DNA of 64,000 nucleotides from Bacteroidales bacterium Phil12 (lineage in GTDB: Bacteria; Bacteroidota; Bacteroidia; Bacteroidales; P3). Positions within the stretch are counted from its first letter, which is position 1; each line of letters opens with the position of its first letter. A model generated the notes under the pieces. That model was not told the DNA's origin and made no database searches. It was given only the letters and a program-made list of their open reading frames with translations. Positions 52,422 to 61,731 of the stretch are shown piece after piece. The translations under genes and the position numbers were made by a program. Location of the stretch: assembly GCA_002633275.1 (NCBI GenBank), contig NWBO01000152.1:32726-96725 (forward strand). The letters are read 5' to 3'.

Positions 52422-53645
52422 TTATTTAACATACTCGTATTGTCCTTTATCGTCAATAACACTAACAAAAGTTTTATCGGATTGTTCAACATAACCCGTA
52501 AACTGTGCAGCGATATTGAAACTTTCGGACAAAGCGATAATTTCCTTAGCAATACTTTTAGGACAATAAATCTCCATTCTCTGCCCCATATTGAATACTT
52601 GGTACATCTCTTGACGTGGTGTAGCACTTTCTTTTTCAATCATAGCGAACAAAGGCGGCAAAGCAAACAAATTGTCTTTCACAATATGCAAGCCGTCACA
52701 GAAATTCAATACCTTTGACATACTTCCACCTGTGCAGTGAATAAGTGCGTGAATATTTTTGCCGTATTGCTTCAATAGTTTTGATATAACCGGTGCGTAG
52801 GTACGTGTCGGAGAAAGAACCAACTTACCTGCCGTTGTGGTAATTTGTTTGACGTCTTTATCCAAAAGCGTTGAAGCGTTGCCAAGCATTTGGTTCGATA
52901 TAACTATCTCTTCTGTCAGTTTCTTGTTGCCACAATACACAACCTCATCAGGAAGATTGTTATCAAAACTTTCAGGGAATAGTTTGGCAAGAGCGTGTTC
53001 AAAAACATCGTGGCGAGCAGATGTCAAACCATTTGAACCCATACCGCCGTTATATTCTTTTTCGTATGTCGCCTGTCCAAACGACGCCAAAGAAACTATA
53101 ACATCGCCTGCCTTTATATCGGCACTAAGAATATCGTCTCTTTTGCTGCGTGCCGTAACAGTACTATCGACAATAATAGTACGTACCAAATCGCCAACAT
53201 CAGCAGTTTCGCCACCTGTGGAATAAATTCCTACGCCCAAATCTCGCATCGTCTGTAAAAATTCCTCAGTTCCCTCGATAACGGCTTTAATAACTTCGCC
53301 CGGAATAAGATTTTTGTTTCTGCCTATTGTGGAAGATAACAAGATATTGTCAGTTATACCCGCACACAAAAGGTCATCGGTATTCATAACCACCGCATCT
53401 TGGGCAATACCTTTCCATACCGAAATATCCCCCGTTTGTTTCCAATACATATAAGCCAAAGAACTCTTTGTTCCTGCTCCGTCGGCATGCATTATGTTAC
53501 AATAATCTTTATCCCCTCCCAATATATCCGGAATAACTTTACAAAAAGCATTCGGAAAGATGCCTTTGTCAATATTCTTTATTGCGTTATGTACATCTTC
53601 TTTCTTTGCCGAAACACCTCTTAAATTATATTTTTGCTGTGTCAT
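52422..53645 (-). CDS. purM: Phosphoribosylformylglycinamidine cyclo-ligase (AIR synthetase)
   Basis: Fifth step of purine synthesis: closes FGAM to aminoimidazole ribonucleotide with ATP. The 407-residue protein has the PurM/AIRS ATP-binding signatures HADGAGTKSSLAYMYWK, DAVVMNTDDLLCAGI, GVGIYSTGGETADVGDLVRT and, in the C-terminal domain, ALIHCTGGSMSKVLNF and YQVFNMGQRMEIY. It is longer than the ~345-residue E. coli enzyme, which is usual in Bacteroidetes. It is flanked on the same strand by the DUF2723 gene (17 bp upstream) and gltX (22 bp downstream). Confidence 0.93.
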   Translation of the reverse strand: MTQQKYNLRGVSAKKEDVHNAIKNIDKGIFPNAFCKVIPDILGGDKDYCNIMHADGAGTKSSLAYMYWKQTGDISVWKGIAQDAVVMNTDDLLCAGITDNILLSSTIGRNKNLIPGEVIKAVIEGTEEFLQTMRDLGVGIYSTGGETADVGDLVRTIIVDSTVTARSKRDDILSADIKAGDVIVSLASFGQATYEKEYNGGMGSNGLTSARHDVFEHALAKLFPESFDNNLPDEVVYCGNKKLTEEIVISNQMLGNASTLLDKDVKQITTTAGKLVLSPTRTYAPVISKLLKQYGKNIHALIHCTGGSMSKVLNFCDGLHIVKDNLFALPPLFAMIEKESATPRQEMYQVFNMGQRMEIYCPKSIAKEIIALSESFNIAAQFTGYVEQSDKTFVSVIDDKGQYEYVK

Positions 53646-53662
53646 ATCTTTGAAACATTTTT

Positions 53663-56623
53663 CTATTCGTAATCTGGTAATTCTTCTTCGTAATGAGAAG
53701 CAAAATCTTTAATTTGATTAATCAATTCGTCCATTTTATCAATTTCGGCAGAGTACCAATCTTCGTTTAGCTGCATCATCTTTTTCTGTCTGTGCGAAAT
53801 TTCAAGATAAGGATTAATCACAGAAAACAAGGCTTCCGAAACATCAATACGTAAATCCTCCAAACCCCAATTTTCGCACATTATACATAAATTCAAATAA
53901 AATCCGATTTGCCGTGCAGCCTCCAAACGATTTTGGGCTTGGAAACGAATCGTACCAATATTATACCTATCTATATAGTCCTTGAAACTGTTTAGACTTA
54001 AATACATCATATTTTTCGATGTATCGTATTCTTTAAGCAAATAATTGATAACCGAAAAATCTGCAAGGCTTAGCGGATAAGAATGTATCGTGTAAGGTAT
54101 AGCAGTTGTTATATGATTGATTAAGGACTTCGCTTTGTCAAATTTTTCTTGCTGAATAAGTTTGTATGCTAACGTACTCGCATTTTCAACATACATAGTA
54201 ATTATACTGCGTTCAATCTCATTGAAGTAAATATTTTTATTGAAATTATAAAATTCAAAACCGTGCATTATATTCGCGTACATCTTGTCTTCATTGATAT
54301 TATCCAACGGCTCTTTTGAAGTAACCTTATTTGTTAATCTGTATGCAAAACCCTCCAAAGACAGATAATCGTCCAAAGATAAGTAATCCATATTTGAATA
54401 GGACGAAAAATAAATAGGTCTATCACTATTGGAAGCAATCAAATCCAAGATAATCATATCGTTTTTATTAATCGCTCCGTCATTAATATCGAAATAAATA
54501 GGCTTGCCGCCAACAAGAGTTGAAAATTTATTGTAATTAAGGTTTTTGACATACAAACCAAATTTCATATCAGAAGTCTTGTCGTCTTTAAGCAAACGTA
54601 TCGCCTTGGCAAGAGAGATGGTATCAAAATTAGGCAACAAACGAACTTCTTCCATAACACCTGTCTTATAGTCGTTAGGAGAAAAAATCATTTTCAAAGG
54701 TTTGTTGTCGTACATCTTTGTTGTCAGTTGCTTTACATAATAATCATTGTTAAGCAATTGACGATTGATAACCCTTACATCGGTTCGTATGTTTTCCACG
54801 TATTGAGCATACCATAAAGGATATGTATCGTTGTCGCCATCAACAAAAAGTATTGCATCTTTATCACACGAATTAAGCATAGATATTGCAAAATTACGCG
54901 CCGTGTATTGATGTCTGTGATTGTGGTCATTGATATTTTGAATAAACAACCAAATCGGCACTATCAAAAATATTGGCAGAACATACCTTGGGTGCTTTAC
55001 CTTGATAAGGTTTGCGATTATCTGCGAAATACCTAACATCCCTATACCAATCCAAATACTTACCGCCATAAACGATGGCAAAAAGACATAATCTCTTTCC
55101 CTTGGCTCATAGGCAGCCATATTGGTATAAACGACTATGGCAAAAGAATACATTATAAATATTGTAGCGACGAACAAAAACCTTTTGCTGTCTTTGGCTA
55201 TATGATAAAAAGCACCAAGTAAGCAAAGAATCAAAGGAATTGCAAAATACTTGTTGTTCGCTCTATTCTTGATTGTTTGAAATGTCTTCCCCTCATCAAT
55301 ATTGAGTAATTTGTCCAAATAATACCAACCGGTCTGCCATTGCCCATTTGTTATATCGCCATAGCCTTGCATATCGTTGGTTTTTCCAGAGAAATTCCAC
55401 ATCAAGTATCTTAAATACATATAACCGAATTGGTATCGGGCAAAAAAATCAAGGTTTTGCAAAAAAGACGGTTTTTGTCTTTCTTCTCCGTTGATAAGAA
55501 ACGTTTTCTTAGGGCTTCCAACCCAAGAAACATAACCGTCTTCGTACGAAGAAGACGTATAGTTCCACATACGAGGAAACACTGTATTGAACTGCTTATC
55601 AAAGACAGGCTCAACCCTATTATTTTTCAAAACAAAATCTTCCGCAGGCAATGCCGTATAATAAGGCCCGTATAACAGCGGAGCAGAATAATACGATTGA
55701 CGGGTAATATACGAATGCACGTTTTGTGCTGTATTCAATGGGTATTCATTCATCGGCAAAGGCTGAGAACTTCTTATCATAAGCACAACATAAGTCGAAG
55801 AGCCTATAAAGAAAAACAACATACAAAATACCGCACTATTGACAAACGCCCATCGTTTGCGAAACGAGATATATAACAACGCCCCACTAATAAGTATTAT
55901 GCCCAAAATAGTCAGCCACACCGATAAACTGAATAATTGAATCAGCCAATCGAATGCATTAACGAATATGAACAATACTCCAATGGAAATCAAAACACAA
56001 TAAACTATGCCCTTAACAGTAATTTTCCTATAATGAAACCAAACAATAAATACTATCGCTGGTATAACCAAAAGCGTCAATGGATGTACCCCATAAGACA
56101 AGCCTAACACCAATGAAAGTAATATCAGGTATTTTTCTTTCGGATTCTCTTCCCACTGAATGATGATATACAAACAAAGCGTTGTAAATAAAAACGACAA
56201 AGAATAAACCTCAGCCTCAGTGGCACTATTCCAAAACGAATCGGTAAAAGCAAACATCAATGACGACATAACTGCTGCCGCCGTATTGCCGATAGGTTTG
56301 GGAGAATATTTATTGAATAAATACAAAAACAAATGATACAACAACATTATGCTTAACCCTGCCGCTATTGCCGATACGGAATTTACCAATGTCGCTATAA
56401 ATTTAACGTTGCCGAATGACAATGAAGCAAACAAAGCGGATATTAGTTGATACAATGGCGAGCCGGGTTGATGTCCTACGGAAAGATTCTTTGAGGACAT
56501 TATAAATTCTCCACAATCCCAAAACGCCACTGTCGGATACATTGTAAATATATACAATAGTGTGGAGAACAAGAATACTACCCAACCTATAATATTTACT
56601 ATCTTCTTGTATCGTTTATCCAT
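53663..56623 (-). CDS. DUF2723 multipass membrane protein (TMEM260-like, putative glycosyltransferase)
   Basis: A 986-residue inner-membrane protein with about 12 membrane segments in the first 560 residues and a long soluble C-terminal part containing TPR-like helices (about 830-900). The first-loop signature YPTVAFWDCGEFIMSSKNLSVGHQPGSPLYQL is the DUF2723 hallmark, and YEPRERDYVF is also family-typical. Human TMEM260 belongs to this family and is a protein O-mannosyltransferase, so a GT-C protein glycosyltransferase role is plausible here but unproven. The ATG at 56623 is used because the longer frame would begin at a TTG inside the lptE 3' region. Gap to lptE is 41 bp. Confidence 0.85.
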   Translation of the reverse strand: MDKRYKKIVNIIGWVVFLFSTLLYIFTMYPTVAFWDCGEFIMSSKNLSVGHQPGSPLYQLISALFASLSFGNVKFIATLVNSVSAIAAGLSIMLLYHLFLYLFNKYSPKPIGNTAAAVMSSLMFAFTDSFWNSATEAEVYSLSFLFTTLCLYIIIQWEENPKEKYLILLSLVLGLSYGVHPLTLLVIPAIVFIVWFHYRKITVKGIVYCVLISIGVLFIFVNAFDWLIQLFSLSVWLTILGIILISGALLYISFRKRWAFVNSAVFCMLFFFIGSSTYVVLMIRSSQPLPMNEYPLNTAQNVHSYITRQSYYSAPLLYGPYYTALPAEDFVLKNNRVEPVFDKQFNTVFPRMWNYTSSSYEDGYVSWVGSPKKTFLINGEERQKPSFLQNLDFFARYQFGYMYLRYLMWNFSGKTNDMQGYGDITNGQWQTGWYYLDKLLNIDEGKTFQTIKNRANNKYFAIPLILCLLGAFYHIAKDSKRFLFVATIFIMYSFAIVVYTNMAAYEPRERDYVFLPSFMAVSIWIGIGMLGISQIIANLIKVKHPRYVLPIFLIVPIWLFIQNINDHNHRHQYTARNFAISMLNSCDKDAILFVDGDNDTYPLWYAQYVENIRTDVRVINRQLLNNDYYVKQLTTKMYDNKPLKMIFSPNDYKTGVMEEVRLLPNFDTISLAKAIRLLKDDKTSDMKFGLYVKNLNYNKFSTLVGGKPIYFDINDGAINKNDMIILDLIASNSDRPIYFSSYSNMDYLSLDDYLSLEGFAYRLTNKVTSKEPLDNINEDKMYANIMHGFEFYNFNKNIYFNEIERSIITMYVENASTLAYKLIQQEKFDKAKSLINHITTAIPYTIHSYPLSLADFSVINYLLKEYDTSKNMMYLSLNSFKDYIDRYNIGTIRFQAQNRLEAARQIGFYLNLCIMCENWGLEDLRIDVSEALFSVINPYLEISHRQKKMMQLNEDWYSAEIDKMDELINQIKDFASHYEEELPDYE

Positions 56624-56664
56624 AGTTGCTATTAACGTACAGATTGCATTTATCGTATATATTT

Positions 56665-57183
56665 TTACCAATTTACAAACGCTTTGGTGAAAATATCATC
56701 TACAAGTTCTTCGTTTATTTGCTTGATTAAATCTTCTTCAACGGAGGACAAGTTTAGCGAAGCGTCATATTCCTTATATCTTGAAAATACTTGCTCGAAA
56801 TTACTTTTACTATCCGTTCTATTGGTATATTTCACCTTTACCGATATTGTCAATCTGTTCTTTGCTGCTTGGTCTGTCGAACCAATAGCGGTAGGAGTTA
56901 CATTATATGATGTTATTGTACCGGTAAATACGGCATCGGCTTCATCTTGCGTCTCTGTCAAGGTTGTACCGCTGCGTATCTTGTTTATTAAAGAATAGGT
57001 AAGTTCCGACGACAAAATAGGCTGCACTATACTCGCCCTATTGATAAAATTATCAACGTGAAATGTTTTTGTTTCAGCGTTTATGCTCGCTCCCGTAAAA
57101 GAATAGCCCCCTTTACAAGACACAAAAACAATAAGGCTCAACAATAATCCAACTATGAGATATTTTTTCTTATCGAACTTCAT
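56665..57183 (-). CDS. lptE: LPS assembly lipoprotein LptE
   Basis: Plug lipoprotein of the LptD-LptE complex that inserts LPS into the outer leaflet. The 172-residue protein has a lipoprotein signal ending VFVSC (Cys23), then YSFTGASINAETKTFHVDNFINRASIVQP, which matches the Bacteroidetes LptE start. NRLTISVKVKYTNRTD and the long C-terminal helix with EDLIKQINEELVDDIFTKAFVNW follow. lptD is not in the window. It lies between a T9SS cargo gene and the DUF2723 gene on one strand. Confidence 0.88.
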   Translation of the reverse strand: MKFDKKKYLIVGLLLSLIVFVSCKGGYSFTGASINAETKTFHVDNFINRASIVQPILSSELTYSLINKIRSGTTLTETQDEADAVFTGTITSYNVTPTAIGSTDQAAKNRLTISVKVKYTNRTDSKSNFEQVFSRYKEYDASLNLSSVEEDLIKQINEELVDDIFTKAFVNW

Positions 57184-57231
57184 CGGTAATTTATCAATTT
57201 ATTTTGTCAATCGTTTGTCGCAATACGTTTA

Positions 57232-58239
57232 TTACTCAACACAAATTTTTTCAACCTTGTCGCCTATATGAACAAAGAAAATGCCCTTGTTTTCCAAGTT
57301 GATTGTTGTTTGAGAATTATAGTTAGGAATGTCCTTGACCAAAACTCCCAAAGCATCATAAATTCTAATATGTGCAGGTTGCGTTGTATTTATTCTAAAA
57401 CTACCGCTTGTCGGATTAGGATACAATGTAATATCGAAATTTTGTGTAGCATCATTCAATGCTGAGTATTGTTCATAATTTACATTCAAATCATCGATGT
57501 ACAATGAACCTGCCTCTTCTGCCGAAAAATCCATAGACAATGATATGGCAAAAAATATTAATTCGTCAGCGTCTTTTGAATACATAACAGGCATTGTAAA
57601 TTCCTCAAAACCCTCGGTAGATTCTTCATCCACATACACGCCACCGCCTGCAAGGGTTCTAACTCCCGTTGAATTATCCACTAATGCCGCTGCAAGCAAA
57701 AAGCCATCGCCCTCAGTCTTTTTTTCAAATTTATATTTACCAGTTATCTCGCTTACTCTCAACGATGAATTGCTTATATCGACTCCGTCAGACAACAAGC
57801 CCAACATCTTATTAATCAATTCCTCATAGTCAATATCTCCCATATCTATACTATCTGTACCATTTTGGAACAGTTCCATCAAATCCGTAATATTCTCCGT
57901 CGTTATATTGATTGTTGCGTTTGTCAATAATGAAGGAATGAAAACTTTATCCAAACTATCTATTTGAACGAATTGTTGAATAAGTGTTACAAGTGTTTGA
58001 GGCAAACGCTTAGGAGTAAGTTTTACCGAATAATTGCCTTCAACTGCTTCGTTTGATTTACTTACGTCGCAAAGGGGAGTATTACCTAAAAATGGTATGG
58101 ATGCAGGCACGGCAAGGGTACTCCATGAAGCAGGAATGTTATCATTCCAATTTTCAAAGCCGGCGTTTTCAAACTGATTTTGTGCATAAATCGTAAAACA
58201 TGGCAATAATGCCGCAATCATTAATAAAATCCTTTTCAT
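57232..58239 (-). CDS. Secreted protein with carbohydrate-binding-like domain and T9SS sorting domain
   Basis: A 335-residue exported protein: signal peptide MKRILLMIAALLPCFTIYAQ, then NQFENAGFENWNDNIPASWSTL, the start typical of PCMD/choice-of-anchor beta-sandwich proteins. A sandwich ending AGSLYIDDLNVNYE follows, then a type A T9SS sorting domain (ITLYPNPTSGSFRINTT to GDKVEKICVE, last ~70 residues). No catalytic residues are recognisable. It is the third T9SS cargo gene in the window and lies 48 bp upstream of lptE on the same strand. Confidence 0.85.
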   Translation of the reverse strand: MKRILLMIAALLPCFTIYAQNQFENAGFENWNDNIPASWSTLAVPASIPFLGNTPLCDVSKSNEAVEGNYSVKLTPKRLPQTLVTLIQQFVQIDSLDKVFIPSLLTNATINITTENITDLMELFQNGTDSIDMGDIDYEELINKMLGLLSDGVDISNSSLRVSEITGKYKFEKKTEGDGFLLAAALVDNSTGVRTLAGGGVYVDEESTEGFEEFTMPVMYSKDADELIFFAISLSMDFSAEEAGSLYIDDLNVNYEQYSALNDATQNFDITLYPNPTSGSFRINTTQPAHIRIYDALGVLVKDIPNYNSQTTINLENKGIFFVHIGDKVEKICVE

Positions 58240-58284
58240 CTCAGTTAATGTCTTTTTTTTAATTTAATATATCTATTTTTTACT

Positions 58285-58376
58285 ATTGTTTAACACCACT
58301 TTACTGATGTTTAATATTATTTTGCTGATGTTTAATACTAATTAAATAGTGTTTAACACTAATTTACTAATATCAC
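58285..58376. repeat. TGTTWAACA 21-bp-period repeat, locus 9 (four to five units)
   Basis: GTTTAACAC at 58288, GTTTAATAT at 58309, GTTTAATAC at 58330 and GTTTAACAC at 58351, each exactly 21 bp apart. A degenerate ATATCAC follows near 58372. Linkers are variants of CACTTTACTGAT. The array lies between the recQ stop and the T9SS cargo gene start. Confidence 0.85.
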
Positions 58377-58433
58377 TATTTATTTTTTCGCTATCTTTAT
58401 TTATTCTAAAATCATCAAATAAAAAGTTATTTT

Positions 58434-60662
58434 CTACTGACCATACTTGCTTATAAACACTATTCGCATCAAACGAACTTCCTCTTCGGTGTATTCATCT
58501 TCGCCCAACTCTTCCAAAACAGTGGCAACGTCGTCGGTTTCCAAATCCTTAAAACATTCCAAAATCTCTTCTCTGTGGTCTTCTTCCACAACCTGATTGA
58601 CATAATAGGATATATCCAGTTTATTGCCGAAAGATATTATTCTTTCAATGGAATCCAATAGTTCTTCCATATCCATATTCTTGCCTTTTGCAATATCGGC
58701 AAAATCTATCTTCTTATCAATGCTTTTAATGATATAAGTCTTTATTCCTGTTGCCGAACTTTGGTTGCTTTTAACGATAAGTTGTTCAGGAGGAATTATA
58801 TCGTTATCTTCCACATATTGTTTGATTGCATCACAAAACTGCTGGCCATATCTTTTTGCCTTAGCCTCTCCCACTCCAATAATCTTGGACATTTTTTCCA
58901 AAGAAGTGGGGTATTGGATAGTCATATCCACCAACGAACGCTCCTCAAAGATTATGTTAGGAGCCAATTTCTCCTTGTTGGCGATAGACTTACGAATATC
59001 TTTCAATATAGCAAACAACGTATCATCAGCACCCGAACCCGCAGAACCAGGTGCGACCATTTCCACATCATCAAAAGAATCGGGATTTTCAAAATCGTGG
59101 TCTTCGGGAACCAATATCTCGTATGGGTGTTCTCTATAAGTTTCCGCTTTTGGTAACAATTTCAAAAGGCCGAATGATTCAATGTCTTTTTTAATAAACC
59201 CTTCGATTATACATTGTCTTACGACTGCTTTCCAATGTAGTTTGCTTTTGTCCTTGCCATAACCGAACAAATCCAATTTATGATAACGGCAAGTTTTTAT
59301 ATCCGCACTTGCATTGCCTATAAGAATATTTACTATGGATTCTGCCTTGAACATTTGTTTTGTTTGTTCCACAACTTCCAATACAGCCAAAATATCCTCG
59401 CTTGCTTCAACTCTTTTTTTAGGATGAAGACAGTTATCACAGTTACCGCAAGACACTTCTTTGTATTCTTCTCCAAAATAAGTCAGAAGTGTTGTACGAC
59501 GACAGACTGAACTTTCTGCATAAGAGGTTGCAGACTCCATTAACTGAACAGCCACTTCCCTTTCGGTTAAAGTCTTATTGACCAAAAACCTTTCCAACTT
59601 GTTCATATCCTTTTCGGAATAAAAGGCAATACATTTACCTTCGCCTCCGTCCCTACCTGCACGACCTGTTTCTTGATAATATCCTTCCAAACTCTTAGGC
59701 ATATCGTAATGAATAACATATCTTACGTCTGGTTTGTCTATACCCATACCAAAAGCAATGGTTGCACAAATGACATCGATGTCTTCCATTAGGAATTTGT
59801 CTTGCGTTACGGCTCTTTGCTTGGCATCTAAACCTGCATGATAAGGCATTGCTTTTATACCGTTAAGATTAAGTATTTGAGAGACCTCCTCGACTTTTTT
59901 TCTTGCCAAGCAATATATTATACCGCTTTTATGCTCGTTGTTTTTGATAAACCGAATAATTTCTTTAATCAAAAGTTTCTCGTCATCGGGTTTAGGACGT
60001 ACTTCATAATATAGATTTGGTCGATTAAAAGATGCAATATACAATTGGGCGTCCTCTATATTCAAGTTTTTAAGTATATCGTTACGGACTTTTTCCGTGG
60101 CAGTGGCCGTCAAGGCTATAATAGGTATATCTTGCCCGATATTATTCACCATTTCTCTTATACGTCTGTATTCAGGGCGGAAGTCATGTCCCCACTCACT
60201 TATACAATGCGCTTCATCAATAGCCACAAAAGAGAGTTTTACTTGTTTAAGGAACTCGGTGTTTTCAGATTTCATCAAAGATTCAGGGGCGATGTAAAGC
60301 ATCTTGGTTTTACCCGACAGAATATCGTTTTTAACTTTCGTACTTTCGTGTTTCCCAAGAGAAGAGTTAAGAAAATGAGCAACGCTTTTTTCACCTTGCA
60401 TTTGACGAATGGCATCTACTTGGTTTTTCATAAGTGCGATAAGCGGCGATATAACTATCGCCAAGCCGTCCATAAGCATCGCTGGAAGTTGGTAACAAAG
60501 ACTCTTGCCACCGCCCGTAGGCATTATGACCATAACATTTTTGCCTGAGAGCAAATCTTCAATAACCTCTTTCTGATACCCTTTAAACTGCGTAAATCCA
60601 AAGATTCGTCGTAACTCCGAATATATCTTTTCTTGCGAAAATTCCTGCTTTACCTCTTCCAT
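58434..60662 (-). CDS. recQ: ATP-dependent DNA helicase RecQ
   Basis: 3'-5' helicase used in recombination and repair. The 742-residue protein has the helicase core with motif I MPTGGGKSLCYQLPAM, motif II AIDEAHCISEWGHDFRPEY and motif VI YYQETGRAGRDGG. The zinc-binding RQC region (CRRTTLLTYFGEEYKEVSCGNCDNC), a winged helix and an HRDC domain (about 550-625) follow. A further C-terminal extension (KTYIIKSIDKKIDFADIAKGKNMDMEELLDSIE) has a helix-turn-helix look and is typical of Bacteroidetes RecQ. It is divergent from kdsD. Confidence 0.95.
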   Translation of the reverse strand: MEEVKQEFSQEKIYSELRRIFGFTQFKGYQKEVIEDLLSGKNVMVIMPTGGGKSLCYQLPAMLMDGLAIVISPLIALMKNQVDAIRQMQGEKSVAHFLNSSLGKHESTKVKNDILSGKTKMLYIAPESLMKSENTEFLKQVKLSFVAIDEAHCISEWGHDFRPEYRRIREMVNNIGQDIPIIALTATATEKVRNDILKNLNIEDAQLYIASFNRPNLYYEVRPKPDDEKLLIKEIIRFIKNNEHKSGIIYCLARKKVEEVSQILNLNGIKAMPYHAGLDAKQRAVTQDKFLMEDIDVICATIAFGMGIDKPDVRYVIHYDMPKSLEGYYQETGRAGRDGGEGKCIAFYSEKDMNKLERFLVNKTLTEREVAVQLMESATSYAESSVCRRTTLLTYFGEEYKEVSCGNCDNCLHPKKRVEASEDILAVLEVVEQTKQMFKAESIVNILIGNASADIKTCRYHKLDLFGYGKDKSKLHWKAVVRQCIIEGFIKKDIESFGLLKLLPKAETYREHPYEILVPEDHDFENPDSFDDVEMVAPGSAGSGADDTLFAILKDIRKSIANKEKLAPNIIFEERSLVDMTIQYPTSLEKMSKIIGVGEAKAKRYGQQFCDAIKQYVEDNDIIPPEQLIVKSNQSSATGIKTYIIKSIDKKIDFADIAKGKNMDMEELLDSIERIISFGNKLDISYYVNQVVEEDHREEILECFKDLETDDVATVLEELGEDEYTEEEVRLMRIVFISKYGQ

Positions 60663-60687
60663 AACTTAATTTCTTGAAAAAACTTTG

Positions 60688-60695
60688 TAACTTTG
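60688..60695 (+). promoter_or_regulatory. -7 element for kdsD
   Basis: TAACTTTG ends 49 bp before the ATG at 60745. The -33 partner is not obvious. Confidence 0.45.
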
Positions 60696-60744
60696 CACCT
60701 TAAACATACGTTATTTGGAAAACAAAATTAATGATTTTTTCAAT

Positions 60745-61719
60745 ATGATGACTAATTTTGACGTAAAAAATGTAATAAAAGATACAATTTTACAAGAAGC
60801 AGAAGTGATAAAAACGCTTACAAACTACGTAGATGACGATTTCGAGAAGTCCGTACAAGCAATATTTCAGTCCAAAGGAAGAGTAATAATAACCGGTATA
60901 GGTAAATCCGCCAAGATTGCCGACAAAATAGCGGCCACTCTCAACTCCACAGGCACACCTTCGTTGTTTATGCACGCCGCAGAAGCAATCCACGGCGATT
61001 TGGGAATGATTCAAAAGGGAGATATTGTCATCGTAATCTCTAAATCAGGCAACACTCCCGAGATAAAAGTCCTCGTTCCTTTGATAAAGGCTTTCGGTAA
61101 TACGACAATCGCAATATGCGGTGAGAAGAGTTCGTTTCTCGCCCAAAACTGTGATTACTTCCTAAACTGCTACGTGGATAAAGAAGCCGACCCCAACAAC
61201 CTCGCTCCCACATGCTCAACCACTGCTCAATTGGTTATCGGCGATGCTTTGAGTGTGGCTCTTCTGCATCTGAGAGGTTTTACAAGCAAAGACTTCGCCA
61301 AATACCACCCGGGCGGCTCTTTGGGCAAACGCCTTTATATGAAAGTGAGAGACCTCTATCGCAGCAACGAAAAACCTTGGATTGACGACACGACACCCCT
61401 ATCCGACGCCTTGATAGAGATTTCTTCCAAACGTTTGGGCTGTACCGCCGTTGTCAAAGGCTCGAAAGTAATCGGAATAATCACCGACGGAGATTTGCGA
61501 CGCTTTCTCGGAACTCACAAAGAAAACATCAATATGCAGGCGGCGGCTTGTATGATTATGACCAAAACACCTATGACCATACACGAAGAAGACTACGCCG
61601 TCAAAGCATTGAATATAATGCGTGAGAAGTCCATAACGCAACTGTTGGTCGTAGATGACGACAACAACTACTTAGGTGTTATTCACTTGCACGACCTTAT
61701 AAGAGAGGGCATCATATAA
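60745..61719 (+). CDS. kdsD: Arabinose-5-phosphate isomerase (KpsF/GutQ family)
   Basis: Interconverts ribulose 5-phosphate and arabinose 5-phosphate, the entry to Kdo for LPS. The 324-residue protein has an N-terminal SIS domain (VIITGIGKSAKIADKIAATL, FMHAAEAIHGDLGMI, IVISKSGNTPEIKVL, APTCSTTAQL). A linker with FAKYHPGGSLGKRLYMKV and two CBS domains (about 205-324) complete the family architecture. The start is the ATG at 60745 or 60748; an in-frame TTG lies at 60715. It is followed after 12 bp by a membrane transporter gene, probably one transcript. Confidence 0.93.
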   Translation: MMTNFDVKNVIKDTILQEAEVIKTLTNYVDDDFEKSVQAIFQSKGRVIITGIGKSAKIADKIAATLNSTGTPSLFMHAAEAIHGDLGMIQKGDIVIVISKSGNTPEIKVLVPLIKAFGNTTIAICGEKSSFLAQNCDYFLNCYVDKEADPNNLAPTCSTTAQLVIGDALSVALLHLRGFTSKDFAKYHPGGSLGKRLYMKVRDLYRSNEKPWIDDTTPLSDALIEISSKRLGCTAVVKGSKVIGIITDGDLRRFLGTHKENINMQAAACMIMTKTPMTIHEEDYAVKALNIMREKSITQLLVVDDDNNYLGVIHLHDLIREGII

Positions 61720-61731
61720 ACAAACACAACA

